Assembly: GCA_900660155.1 (NCBI GenBank)
Contig: CABFPE010000020.1
Span: forward strand, 1,007,767 to 1,031,059
DNA from: Hofstenia miamia
Taxonomy: Eukaryota > Xenacoelomorpha > Acoela > Hofsteniidae
Direction: 5' to 3'
DNA: 23,293 nucleotides
Positions 9,597-18,218 of the stretch are shown here, piece by piece. Under the pieces are notes generated by a model. It worked only from the letters and a program-made list of their open reading frames with translations. It was not told the origin of the DNA and did not search any database. Made by a program: the position numbers and the translations under genes. Position 1 is the first letter of the stretch, and each line of letters begins with the position of its first letter.

Positions 9597-10250
9597 TTAT
9601 TCATCAGTTCTTTGTTTTTGTCCCTTATGCCTTTGAATCAGCATCTGGTTTGAGAACTCCTTCTTACTCTCCTTCTTGTGTTGGTTGATGAGAGCTCTTC
9701 TGGTCATTGGTTGCATCACACTCTCTTTCTCATCAGTTGTTGAATCATCTTCTTTTATTTTCCTAAATTCAGTTAATAAATTTAAGCCCATGTTTCAGTG
9801 TCATATATATATATTTGTTCTTGCTGTCCTTTAGGGCAGCACTCTTTCTTCTATGCTTTCATCTCTGATGTCCACTGTGAATTCTTCATCAAAATCTTCC
9901 TCAGGTAGGCTATCTAAATCATACATATCATGTACTATTTCATTGCCATTAAGTCAGCTTATTTTGAACTTGGCGTTCTTGTCTATCTTTGTCTCTTCAA
10001 TGTCCACTGTTACTCATTTAAGGTTTCGAAAGTGTAACAATCTATTATTTTCCAGCATATACTTGTTGTTTGGTAGTGTCTATATAATTGTGTGAAGTCC
10101 TGGACATACTGTTTTTAATTTTCAGACCTGGTTTGTGTCAGTGAGTTTTGTTGGTGTGAATGCATATACTTTGTCTCCTACTTGGTGTGCATGACCATAA
10201 CTTTTTCTGTTATAATTACATTGTTGTCTCACAGCTGACTTTTTTTTGTT
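9597..10250 (-). pseudogene. Gypsy-like integrase C-terminus and acidic tail
   Basis: After a stop at 10320 and a few broken codons, one frame reads NYNRKSYGHAHQVGDKVYAF, then TPTKLTDTNQV, KLKTVCPGLHTII and MLENNRLLHFRNLK. This resembles the C-terminal integrase region of Ty3/Gypsy elements with its GPY/F-like module, here changed. It continues with acidic residues (DLDSLPEEDFDEEFTVDIRD) and, after three stops, with the 64-codon frame 9791-9597, which is charged (KIKEDDSTTDEKESVMQPMT). All these are in the same frame, so this looks like one pol tail with point-mutation stops. Confidence 0.65.
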
Positions 10251-10319
10251 GTGGCACATCATTTAGTAGATTGCTGTAATTTGTTTCTTTAATTGGTTTA
10301 CATAATCATTATCCAATTT

Positions 10320-11141
10320 TCAACTGTAGTTAGAATATTGCATTGATAGAGGTGTGGCTGCCTCTCTTCCAAACATTGCTTTGAATGGGGTCATTCCTGT
10401 TGTCAACTGTACCAAAGAATTGTAAAAATACTCTACCATCTCAATCACTTCTCTCCATTTATTTCCGCCTATCCTTGACATTGCCACTCTTATCAGCTTG
10501 ATTAATGTTTGGTTCAGCCTCTCAATGGCTCCATTAGCCTGCAGGTGGTAGGCTGTTGTTCTTTCACTCACTATTTCTAGCAGCTTTGCCATTTCTTGAA
10601 ATAGTCCACTTTCAAACTGGGGCCTCTTATCCATTATTATAGTTTCCATTGGGCCAAATAATAGAATCCATTCTTTCAATACTATGTTTGCTGTTTTCTC
10701 TGCTGTTGTATTTTTCATCAGAATCATTCTTGCATATTTGGTAAAATTGTCCACCATCACTATTAGATGTTGGTATCCCTCATTGTCTCTAGATAGCATT
10801 TCCAATTCAATATGGACTATTTCATTTGGTTGTGTTGCAATGATTTTTTCCAGCAGTGCCCTTTGTGTCAGGAAATGCTGTTTGTTATTTAATAAGCAAG
10901 TGGTGCATTTGTTTATTATCTCCTCAATCACCTTTCTTACTGACATAGTAATAAATCTTACATTGAACATTGTCTCTGTCTGTGTTATTCCTAGGTGACC
11001 TCTTTCATGTATTTTCTGTATCAGTTCTCTTTTATAATAATCAGGGATTGTGATTCTGTTATTCTGAAATTCTAAGTATAGCAGTCTGTTTTTGTTGATT
11101 TTCCATTTGTAGTGCTTATAATAGCTTGCTGTTAGCTTCAA
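10320..11141 (-). pseudogene. Gypsy-like integrase, longest surviving frame
   Basis: This 273-codon frame is the longest in the window. An HHCC zinc domain is complete (HERGH, then CTTC). The DDE core follows: VHIELEMLSRD, where GAA (10806-10808) gives E in place of the first catalytic aspartate of HID; VMVDNFTKYA; IIMDKRPQFESGLFQEMAKL with the second aspartate; and TAYHLQANGAIERLNQTL with the glutamate. The module YNSLVQLTTGMTPFKAMFGR is the usual post-core region. Integrase inserts the cDNA into host DNA. The D-to-E change would be expected to impair or abolish this, though the frame itself is open. Confidence 0.92.
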
Positions 11142-11150
11142 TGGTATTGT

Positions 11151-11387
11151 TCAGGGTTCTTTTATTTTCTTGATTATTTCATTGAGAACCACAATATCTC
11201 TTTCTTTTTCTATTATTTCTTGTTCAGATGTCTCCTCCCTCATTAATATTGGTAAAACCACTTGCTCCTTCTTATTCACATTTATGTCAGGTAATCCCTC
11301 ATACTCATGTGTGGTAGAAACTGGTATTGCTCTTTCTCCCCATCTATGTTTACTGCATCCCTTTGGTATTCTGGTAATGACGTCCAA
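11151..11387 (-). pseudogene. Gypsy-like pol linker between RNase H and integrase
   Basis: A 78-codon frame with an acidic, Glu-rich stretch (ILMREETSEQEIIEKERDIV). It overlaps the end of the RNase H in another frame and ends ten bases before the integrase frame. It has no catalytic motif and is best read as the tether between the two domains. Confidence 0.5.
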
Positions 11388-11389
11388 AA

Positions 11390-11819
11390 GTCCACATTTT
11401 TATGTATTGTTCCTTTGCAGTGTTCAATTGTGAATGTAAATTTGTTTAGATATTCAATCCATCATGATACTATTCTGGACTTGTCTCCTGAAAATTTTTT
11501 CAACCAAGCTAGTCCACTATTGTCTGTGCACACTCTAAATTCTCAGAAAGTGCCTGAATTTTTTGATACTTTCAATAAGTGCCAACATTTCCAGTTTGGT
11601 AGAGCCATAATTTTCCTTGCTTGGTTTCAGTTTTTGGCTGAAGAACTTTATGGGCACCTCCTTTCCATTTTTTACTTGTCCCAGTGTTGCTCCTATTGCT
11701 ACCTTACTTGCATCAAAGTCTAGGATGAATTGCTCATTATAATCTGGTGTGTTATGTGATGGCAGTTTCACTAGCTCTTCCTTGATGTTATCTAGTTCCT
11801 CTGTTCCTGCCATGTCCAT
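11390..11819 (-). pseudogene. Gypsy-like RNase H, frameshifted
   Basis: The frame 11819-11535 contains FILDFDASKVAIGATLGQVK, with the first RNase H aspartate, then PIKFFSQKLKPSKENYGSTK and LEMLALIESIKKFRHFL with the glutamate. After a stop and frame change near 11535 the domain continues as CTDNSGLAWLKKFSGDKSRI, WIEYLNKFTFTIEHCKG and HKNVDFWTSLPEY. The final ADxLSR motif of the family is altered to VDFWTS. It would degrade the RNA strand during reverse transcription. It is well placed directly after RT. Confidence 0.85.
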
Positions 11820-11980
11820 ATGAACTGCACAGATTTCTTCATCAGTTTGGTCATTTTGCTGTCTTTTCAGAAATGTTCAGGATGAAGGTGCCATAATAGT
11901 TAAAGAATCCCATTATCCTCTGTATGCCTTCTTATTGTTTGGTCTTTCTATTTTTCAGATCCTTTCTCATGCATTGTCTT

Positions 11981-12770
11981 TCATGCATATTTTGCTTTCT
12001 TGATTGTTTTTCCCAGGAATACTATCTTCTCTTTCAGTATATCACATTTATTCCCAATAATGTGGAGTCCCGCCTTCTCCAATATTGTCAAGGTTCTTTC
12101 ATCAAGTTTCTCCAGGTGTTTTTTTATTGTATTGCTTGTTACTATTATGTTGGCTATGTATGCATCAACCCCATCTTCCATTCTGTGTGTCTTATTTTTT
12201 AGTACTTTTGTGATATATCTTTAGAAAGTTGCTGGTGCATTACATATTCCAAACACCATGTATATCCATTCATACAGTCCATATGGTGTTATGAATGCTG
12301 TCTTTTCAATGTCATTTTCCTCCATCTTCACTTGCCAGTATGCTTTGCATAAATCTATTGTTGTGAAGTATTTGTGTTTGCTTGCCTCATACAACATTTC
12401 CTCTATACATGCAAGGGGGTACAAGTCTTTTTCATTACTTCACTCAGTTTTCAGAAGTCTATGCATAACCAACATTTGTCTCCCTGCTTTACAAACACCA
12501 TTGGTGCTGCGTACAGGCTCTCACTTGGGTGAATGATCTTATTGTCAATTAATTCATCTAATATGTGATTATATTTGCCTTTCATTTGTTCCAGCACTCT
12601 CCTGACTGGCAGCTTTATTGGTTTATCCATTGTTGTGATTATTATGTGTTTCTCACCTATCACTTGTCCAAAACTTATCTCTCCATAGTTGAATATTTGT
12701 TTGTGTCTTCCTAGCATTTCCTCTCCTCAAGATATGGGAAATCTTCATTCCTTATCTCTGGTATCCTGTA
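11981..12770 (-). pseudogene. Gypsy-like reverse transcriptase, inactivated
   Basis: The frame 12717-12451 carries the typical lead-in (HIIITTMDKPIKLPVRRV, then IIHPSESLYAAPMVFVKQGD and CIDF). A TGA at 12451-12453 stands where RT has R in DFRKL, fitting CGA to TGA. Within the next 30 bases the frame shifts by one in an A run (KLSEVMK, then DLYPL). RT motifs follow: YFTTIDLCKAYWQVKM with the motif A aspartate, TAFITPYGLYEW, and FGICNAPATF. A TAA at 12221-12223 comes next. The catalytic YxDD box then reads YIAN (12149-12160), so both aspartates of the pair are changed. Further breaks lie between 11981 and 11819, where GFFNYYGTF-like residues of the RT connection can be seen in shifted frames. 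Confidence 0.9.
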
Positions 12771-12962
12771 CTCATCTTCTTCATTTGCTTTTGTCCCTAT
12801 GCCCTTGAGTCAGCCATGTGTAGTACTTGCTATTTTCATTTGTAAGTCCTTGAATTGACCTTGCAAATTACTCACCCCACCCATCATTGTCCTCTATCAC
12901 TCTCCAGATGAGTCTAATGTTAGATTTGATATACTTTCCATATATCCTCACATTAGATGTCT

Positions 12963-13187
12963 TCAAGTGTTAGCTATCCTCATTTTCACCAAATTTATAA
13001 TTCCCTTCATGTCAATGTACTCTCCCAATGCATTGATTAGACGTTTATTGCAGCTATTTAAGTCTTCATGTTTGAAAATATTAATTGTTGCTTTCATTAT
13101 TACACTGTTGATTTTTATCATTATTGTATTTATGTTATCCAAATTCATCAAGATCATTATAGGTGCACTGTTTTTATGAGTCAGCAC
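12963..13187 (-). pseudogene. Probable retropepsin-like protease remnant
   Basis: This 74-codon frame lies between the zinc knuckle and RT, where Ty3/Gypsy elements carry an aspartic protease. VIMKATINIFKHEDL looks like the strand before and after the DTG active-site loop, but no DTG is present: the text passes directly from KAT to INIF, as if about five residues were lost. The part after it (LINALGEYIDMKGIINLVKM) fits the beta-rich second half. The assignment rests on position and weak pattern only. If right, the protease is inactive. Confidence 0.45.
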
Positions 13188-13441
13188 TCTAGTTGGTTTT
13201 CAAACTCATTGATGGTCAGTGATGCTTCATTCATTTCATTTTCTGAGTCTATCAGATCCTCATCTTTGTAATAGGCTTCCTCATCACTAATTACATTTAT
13301 TTGTTTGGTGCAATCAGGCTTCTTATGACCTTTCTGCCCACAACTGTAGCATTTGACATCTTTTTCTCTCACCTTCTTTGTCTTCCCATCTTTTCCTTTG
13401 ATTTTTATAATTTTTTCCAGCTTGTTCTCACCATATGGCAT
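13181..13441 (-). pseudogene. Gypsy-like nucleocapsid with CCHC zinc knuckle
   Basis: The frame reads through a basic stretch (IKIKGKDGKTKKVREKDVK) into CYSCGQKGHKKPDC, a complete CX2CX4HX4C zinc knuckle that binds RNA in gag proteins. An acidic tail follows (DEEAYYKDEDLIDSENEMNE). It is in the same frame as the capsid piece, separated only by two TGA codons, so both were one gag protein. The frame ends at 13181 and the next one (13187-12963) is shifted, probably by one base. Confidence 0.85.
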
Positions 13442-13468
13442 GTTTGGGGGTCATGGTTTTGGATTAGT

Positions 13469-14227
13469 TCACCATGCTGGTGCCTCCCTATGCAAAGCAG
13501 CTTTCTTGTAAATCTGTTTGTTGTTTTCAATTGTTGCTTGCTGGATGTCAACTGCTTTTTGGATCATCTTTTCTAATTTATCATCCATGTTGCACTTGAT
13601 CTTAAATTGTGTCCTGATGCTTTCTGGCATCCCTTTGCAGGTGTGTGAAAATGGATCATATTTTGAGTATCTGTTTTCCCTTGAGCTTAGCATCAATAGC
13701 CCCTTGACCTGTTGAATGTAGTTCCATATGTCATCACTCTTTTTCATCTTTGTAGCATTTAGAATGATTTGATACTGATTCTTGAAACTCTCATTCTTAT
13801 AGTAATCTATAAAGTCACCTATCAGTAGCTCATAGCTCCTTTTTGTGTCTGTGTCCAGTAGCAAATAATGCTGGTATGCTGTTCCCATAAAATATAGAGG
13901 GAGTCTTGATGCTGCTGCTGCTGCTTCCTAGTTTACTTTCCTTTCTGCCATGGTGATTTCAAACATCTGCAACCATTCAATGAATGTTGGGTTGCACCCA
14001 TCCACATTCCTATTGAATTTCAGTAGTGTTGCCTTGCAGAGTATAGTATCATTAGTTCTATTTTGGGGGGGGTATTGAGCCTTTGTATTTCAGTCTATTG
14101 TGTTTTTAATTGTTTCTTCACCTTGTAATTGGGTGGTCACTGACATCATAATTTCATTTATGAATTTCTGTTTGTCTTCATCCATTTCTTAATCAAGTTC
14201 TTCATAGGTTGCTCTTTTATTTGCCAT
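13469..14227 (-). pseudogene. Gypsy-like gag capsid region with in-frame stops
   Basis: From an ATG at 14227 one frame can be followed to 13469: MANKRATYEELD, stop, then EIMMSVTTQLQ, stop, then LKFNRNVDGCNPTFIEWLQM, stop, then EAAAAASRLPLYFMGTAYQH and DIWNYIQQVKGLL. The pattern of a small-domain FIEWLQMFE followed by LPLYFMGTA resembles the Ty3-type gag capsid fold. The three stops are all single in-frame codons (TAA, TGA, TAG), so decay is by point change with the frame kept, even across an eight-C run (14065-14072). At the end, AW is followed by TGA at 13466-13468 and another TGA seven codons later, then the zinc-knuckle frame. Confidence 0.75.
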
Positions 14228-14271
14228 TGTAGATGGTGCTTGCAACTCCTTTTCTTTTGACCTCCAAAACT

Positions 14272-14556
14272 CTATTTTGTGAGTCTATAGGTTTCCTTGA
14301 TTTTGTTATTCAATTGTAGTAGTCTTAATTTATCTCTTAGCTGTTCAAGCTCTTCCACTTGTATGTCATTGTCTGGTATCAGCTGCCTGTTCACCTTTTC
14401 CAATTGCTGATTTTGTTCTAGGAATTTTTTTTTGGATTCTGTTAGTTGTTGGGTTAGTGTTTTAATTTCATTTCGGAATAGTTTGCTCTGCCTTTCCAGT
14501 CTCATGTCCATATCTGCCTTAATTTCATTCAGCATGCTTTCTCTCTGCTGCTCCAT
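14272..14556 (-). pseudogene. Gypsy-like gag coiled-coil region
   Basis: This 94-codon frame is rich in Glu, Lys, Gln and Leu with heptad-like spacing (KADMDMRLERQSKLFRNEIK, then LTESKKKFLEQNQQLEKVN). It fits a coiled coil used in capsid assembly. It is separated from the preceding piece by a frame change and from the following gag frame by a stop near 14272. It has no enzyme motif. Confidence 0.6.
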
Positions 14557-14587
14557 TTGTTTGAATTTGTCATTTCTATTTCACTTC

Positions 14588-14788
14588 TTAAAAGTGTTTC
14601 CATCTCCTGGCTTTTTTTAACATTTCAAATATTTCTTGAGGGCTTGTCTCACGGGGCAAGTGTAATGGCTGTAACTTCATGGTGGGGGATGAATCTGTGT
14701 CTCCAGAGTATGATGATGACCATGTAGCTCTGGGGGTTACCATTCTGGGTGCTGTCTTCTTAGCACTGCCTTTTTTTCCTTTTGTCAT
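14588..14788 (-). pseudogene. Gypsy-like gag N-terminal piece
   Basis: A 66-codon frame starting at an ATG reads MTKGKKGSAKKTAPRMVTPR, a basic N-terminus, and then an acidic and serine-rich stretch ending FEMLKKARRWKHF. The last residues are probably out of frame: a shifted frame at 14615-14560 (EMETLLRSEIEM) leads better into the coiled coil that follows. It is the first reading frame of the element and begins about 12 bases from the foldback. The start of gag is assumed, not proven. Confidence 0.55.
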
Positions 14789-14799
14789 TGTGTAATCTG

Positions 14800-15101
14800 G
14801 TTTGTAGTGGCACCCTTTCTTGGTTATGATTCTAGGCTCTTGTTGTAGTGCATTATGTTAGGTGTGGGTGAATCTCTCCACTGACTATCGACTTCAATGT
14901 TACTATCAAGGTGCTTGTATTTACACTTTTCACTTGTAAGTAATGTCAGAGTATCTGGGTTATTTCTAATACATGTAGGATAAAGATCGATAGTCAGCTA
15001 AATGAGAATAAAAACCCCTATTCCTAACCTAAGTGCACTTTCATAGCTTGGCACAAGGAACCTAGAATCATTCCCATGATGGATCCAAGCCACTACTAAA
15101 C
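14800..15101. repeat. Imperfect foldback (inverted repeat) upstream of the Gypsy gag
   Basis: Four blocks pair in collinear order. GTTTGTAGTGGC (14800-14811) pairs with GCCACTACTAAAC (15089-15101, one extra base). ATGATTCTAGG (14826-14836) pairs with CCTAGAATCAT (15061-15071), perfect. AGTGCATTATGTTAGG (14847-14862) pairs with 15023-15039. CTGACTATCGA (14881-14891) pairs with TCGATAGTCAG (14987-14997), perfect. The central loop is about 95 bases. It lies where the 5' LTR and primer-binding site of the element should be, so it may be an inverted duplication of LTR/leader DNA or an inserted foldback element. Confidence 0.8.
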
Positions 15102-15393
15102 ACAACTTGTTTAGCTTGACATCATATTAAATATTCAAACCATAACAATAAATCAATGTAAGAATTCGGAAGAAATTTCTTTATCAATTGTTACAACGAA
15201 ATTGATTCTATTTATATTCACTTGAAAAGGTACCTGCCAAGATGGTGGCTAAAAATAGTAGAAGTGAATTCGTCCTCTTTGTTTGGTCAAAATCATAATA
15301 TCAACAAATACTACTTCATACTAAATTGCACTGTTGTTTCTTGGTTGGAATATACAAACTAAATTAAAATGATACTAGATTTCATAATGCATT
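15102..15393. other. AT-rich spacer, nothing recognised
   Basis: Short interval between the foldback and the direct-repeat pair. No coding or repeat signal is visible. Confidence 0.5.
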
Positions 15394-15473
15394 TCCAATC
15401 ATATCTAAATTCAATCTTAAGTCCTTTTTTGATTTTCTGCCTTAGCAGCTTATTTTGTTTGGATGATGCTACA
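15394..15473. repeat. 80-base direct repeat, left copy
   Basis: It starts TCCAATCATATCTAAATTC and ends TTTGTTTGGATGATGCTACA. The right copy is at 15747-15828 with about 90 percent identity by eye. Confidence 0.85.
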
Positions 15474-15542
15474 CGCCCTCCTTAGCTTCTGTTATTTTTA
15501 GCACAGCTTTCTTTTGTTAGACCAAGGTGTCCGCTTTCCTTA

Positions 15543-15827
15543 TTATTTATGCTGCCTGCTGATCTTCCCAATTTGTTTTTTCGAATTCTGACTGGTTATT
15601 TTCAGTACCACCTCTCTTTTGTTTGTCACTGTATTTGCATATCTCGATTCTCTGATGTTCTCTGCTATTGGCATTATTCCTCTGAGTTTGCTTATCTTTC
15701 ATGAAAATATCTCGTAATATTTCTGATAAAGCTGTATTCCTTTTAATCCAATCATATCTAAATTCGATCTTAAGTCCTTTTTATTGACTTTCTTAATTAG
15801 CAGCTTATTTTGTTTGGATGATGCTAC
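15543..15827 (-). pseudogene. Unassigned coding-like segment between and within the direct repeats
   Basis: Read from 15827 on the minus strand, a 95-codon frame with a single TGA inside gives VASSKQNKLLIKKVNKKDLR, then LDMIGLKGIQLYQKYYEIFS, stop, then MPIAENIRESRYANTVTNK. It is lysine-rich. It could be a fragment of a retroelement ORF, or chance. No motif decides this. GC content of the segment is a little higher than its surroundings. Confidence 0.25.
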
Positions 15828-15828
15828 A
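15747..15828. repeat. 80-base direct repeat, right copy
   Basis: 82 bases matching 15394-15473 with a few substitutions and short indels in the T-rich middle. The two copies bound 273 bases of different sequence, so this is either an old tandem duplication or an insertion with long flanking repeats. Confidence 0.85.
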
Positions 15829-16764
15829 ATATTTACCAATTAAACAAGTACCAGTCACTAATTGATTTTTATGTCCACATAATAAAGTTCTGCGTGAACT
15901 ATGTGATTAACTAAAATTAATGCTGAGCTTATTGTCTACACATGTTTTGTCAAATTATCTGTGACCAATAATTGCTTTACAATTTGTCAAATCTCTTAAT
16001 GCAAATACCATTAAATTGACATGAGTTTCTAATTAGAGTTTTATGTTGTTTTTTCTTTCTTCTTTGTTATGATTTCATCAATTTCATGGGATTATGCTAC
16101 ATTATTCAAGTAGTATATTGAATAAATTTTTTATAAAAATTATTTCAAAATTATTGTTATCCTACTAAACTCTAAAGTCTACCTATGCAGCAACAATTTA
16201 AAATTTTGTAACATTAAATCCAAAATCTAATCTCTATCCTATTTTAGACATTAGAAATAGATTCCTTTTAATTCCAAAATTGATTTTTAGACCATTTGAA
16301 ATGTATTTATGTAATGAGTAATCAAAAGTCGAGGTGTAAAAACTCAACTAGATATTTCGACTACTAAAAAGCAACTCGATATCAGCGTGAATGGCAGCTG
16401 TTTTTCTACAATTTTTGCCTATACTCTTGGCCTGTTCACTATTTATGTCAAATTGCACGCCATCAGGCTTGGTTTTCTCATTTAGTTTAGCATGTTGTAT
16501 TTCGGTCATACATTTATATAGGGTAGCACTGTTATATATAGCTTTGCCTAGAGAAAAAATTAAGTATAGTTGTACTCATAACTTGACCCGAACTCGCGAG
16601 ATAGGGTTCCAACTAGACTCGAGCCTAAAAATGTCAATTCGGAGAAACTTAATTTAAATGTATGTATATGTTATGAAGATAAAAAAATTGAATACATTTA
16701 TTATTGTAAATATCATTTTTAAGCGAACAGTGAGCACTTCCTAGACATTAACAATAAACTGTGT
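15829..16764. other. AT-rich spacer with one small unassigned frame
   Basis: Mostly AT-rich. A plus-strand ATG frame of 88 codons (16391-16657) starts with a hydrophobic stretch (MAAVFLQFLPILLACSLFM) that would look like a signal peptide, but the rest has no motif and there is no supporting context. I do not call it a gene. Confidence 0.45.
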
Positions 16765-16837
16765 GGTGTAGGGCTAAGAAAACCTGCTTAGAGTAAATAA
16801 TGGCTAGTAATCGTCTGTATAATAAAGCAATCTGACA
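16765..16837. repeat. 73-base direct repeat, left copy
   Basis: Begins GGTGTAGGGCTAAGAAAACC and ends AAAGCAATCTGACA. It is identical to 16948-17020 at every base I checked. It directly abuts the hairpin element. Confidence 0.95.
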
Positions 16838-16947
16838 TATTAAAGAATATTTTCATAATTTTTATAATATTGAATATTTTATTATATTAGCGAATTATAA
16901 AAATTAGGCATTTTAATTTCGTTTATTATACTATTTTATATATATTA
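16838..16947. mobile_element. Hairpin-forming MITE-like element, copy 1
   Basis: This 110-base AT-rich unit starts TATTAAAGAATATTTTC and ends ATATATATTA. An internal perfect inverted repeat TAATTTTTATAAT / ATTATAAAAATTA (13 bases) has a loop of about 25 bases, with outer ATTAAA / TTTAAT pairing. It encodes nothing. A near-identical copy lies at 21525-21635 in unrelated flanks, so the unit has moved or been copied. Here it sits exactly between two identical 73-base repeats. The transposon superfamily is not evident. Confidence 0.75.
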
Positions 16948-17020
16948 GGTGTAGGGCTAAGAAAACCTGCTTAGAGTAAATAATGGCTAGTAATCGTCTG
17001 TATAATAAAGCAATCTGACA
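16948..17020. repeat. 73-base direct repeat, right copy
   Basis: Identical to 16765-16837. The pair either is a very long target-site duplication made when the hairpin element inserted, or a segmental duplication that includes it. Confidence 0.95.
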
Positions 17021-17286
17021 ATTTCAGATGAAATGATGCTCGCAGAGCTCCATAAAACTTTAAATTGAATGTTCAATCATTTTGTATTGAGGGATTTCTT
17101 GAATTTTGGGATATCCTTCATGTGCTTAAGCACAGATTCAACTAGCTACAGTTGTGTTTTTGCAAGAGTAATCCAACTGCAGTATGTGTCATTAAAAAAC
17201 ATGCTTAGAATAATGTAAACATCAATGCCTAAAATTTATTACAGTATTTTAGCAAAATTGTGAACATTTCAATTTTTTGCAATGGC
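17021..17286. other. Spacer, nothing recognised
   Basis: Short AT-rich interval between the 73-base repeat and the 37-base tandem repeat; no gene or repeat seen. Confidence 0.5.
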
Positions 17287-17360
17287 TATCTAGGAGTCAT
17301 GCAATAATTTATAACAAATTTTATATCTAGGAGTCATGCAATAATTTATAACAAATTTTA
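17287..17360. repeat. 37-base perfect tandem duplication
   Basis: TATCTAGGAGTCATGCAATA and the following 17 bases occur twice in a row (17287-17323 and 17324-17360) without a difference. This is a recent local duplication. Confidence 0.95.
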
Positions 17361-18218
17361 TGCAAATAAACTCTTTTCTTACATAATTTTAAGCAAGCTG
17401 GGTGATAGCCGCAAGAAATATTTTGGGAGGAAATTGTAAGAATAACCAATTTTTCAATTGTTCAAGGGAATTCGGGAACTTTAAAACTTAGACAAATCAG
17501 CAAAAAACACATCTTTTGAGTATGGCTGGGTGGCCTGGAGTTTTTCTAAAAAAAGTTTTTTTTCTGATCTCATAGGAACCTGAAAAGCTATTTTAAAAAG
17601 TATTTTACTAAAAGAATGAATTAGTTATAGATTTATAAATATATTCTTATTAATAAAACCCAATTTTGTAATCATAAATTTGAGGTATCATAGAAAGTCC
17701 TGTATATATATATATATTGATTGGAACAAACCACAATCCTTGACGTTTTCGATATTTAAAAACCATCAGAACAAAACTGCAGCAACACAAATTCACAGCA
17801 AACTACAAGGTTTATTGAACTATAAATATGCATGCACTTAAAATATTTTTAATATGCTTGATTATTAAATAATTGTTAGGGCAACTATAAATATTACTTT
17901 AGAAAAACAAAATACTACCTTATTTTTATGACAAAATATGACCGAATTGGTTAAATATCCATTTTTCAAAATGAACTATTTAAGCAATATAAAACATTTT
18001 TCTATTACTGAGAACAAGATATAAAACGAATACAAAACCTCTTACATAATAATAATTATTAGTTATGATATATAATTATAATAGTTTTCTCAACATAGAG
18101 AAACATCCCCCAACTGCAGCCGATGCTGCTTAACACTTTCGTAATTTGGCATACAATTCCGATTAAATGTTCTTCACTTTCCTTCCATTGTACCAGTGAA
18201 ACTGGTATATTCTAATCG
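17361..18218. other. AT-rich interval, possible 3' UTR in its right half
   Basis: If the minus-strand exon at 18219-18407 is real, about 17790-18218 would be its 3' UTR. The left half shows only AT-rich sequence with a short TA run at 17703-17718. Confidence 0.3.
17811..17816 (-). promoter_or_regulatory. Candidate poly(A) signal AATAAA
   Basis: On the minus strand TTCAATAAACC is followed at 15-45 bases by GT/T-rich DNA (GTGAATTTGTGTTGC, then TTTTGTTCTG), a usual cleavage context. It lies about 400 bases after the stop of the possible exon at 18219-18407. AATAAA is frequent in AT-rich DNA, so the support is contextual. Confidence 0.3.

Larger units (their letters stand above)
9597..14788 (-). 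mobile_element. Ty3/Gypsy-like LTR retrotransposon, degenerate internal region
   Basis: Read on the minus strand, the order is gag (with coiled coil and a CCHC zinc knuckle), protease remnant, RT, RNase H, integrase, and a basic then acidic tail. This RT-RNase H-integrase order is that of Ty3/Gypsy; Ty1/Copia elements have integrase before RT. Length of about 5.2 kb is near that of a complete internal region. The sense strand is A-rich, as usual for such elements. It is interrupted by many stops and frame changes, several of them consistent with CGA to TGA changes, and key residues are altered in RT and integrase. LTRs and a primer-binding site could not be found by eye; a foldback sits where the 5' LTR would be. 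Confidence 0.9.

Noticed and set aside
8990..9597. 3' LTR of the Gypsy-like element
   Set aside because: No stretch here matches the region upstream of gag by eye, and no clear polypurine tract with a TG start could be placed.
12780..12810. Similarity between about 9617-9642 and 12784-12807 (TGTCCCTTATGCCTTTGAATC type) as possible LTR ends
   Set aside because: The match is about 25 bases, lies inside pol at one end, and does not extend. It does not define LTRs.
14065..14072. Run of eight G (eight C on the gag strand) as a programmed frameshift site
   Set aside because: The gag frame continues unchanged across it, and it lies inside gag and not at the gag-pol junction.
16391..16657. 88-codon frame with a signal-peptide-like start
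   Set aside because: Hydrophobic runs are common in AT-rich chance frames. No motif, splice site or poly(A) context supports a gene.
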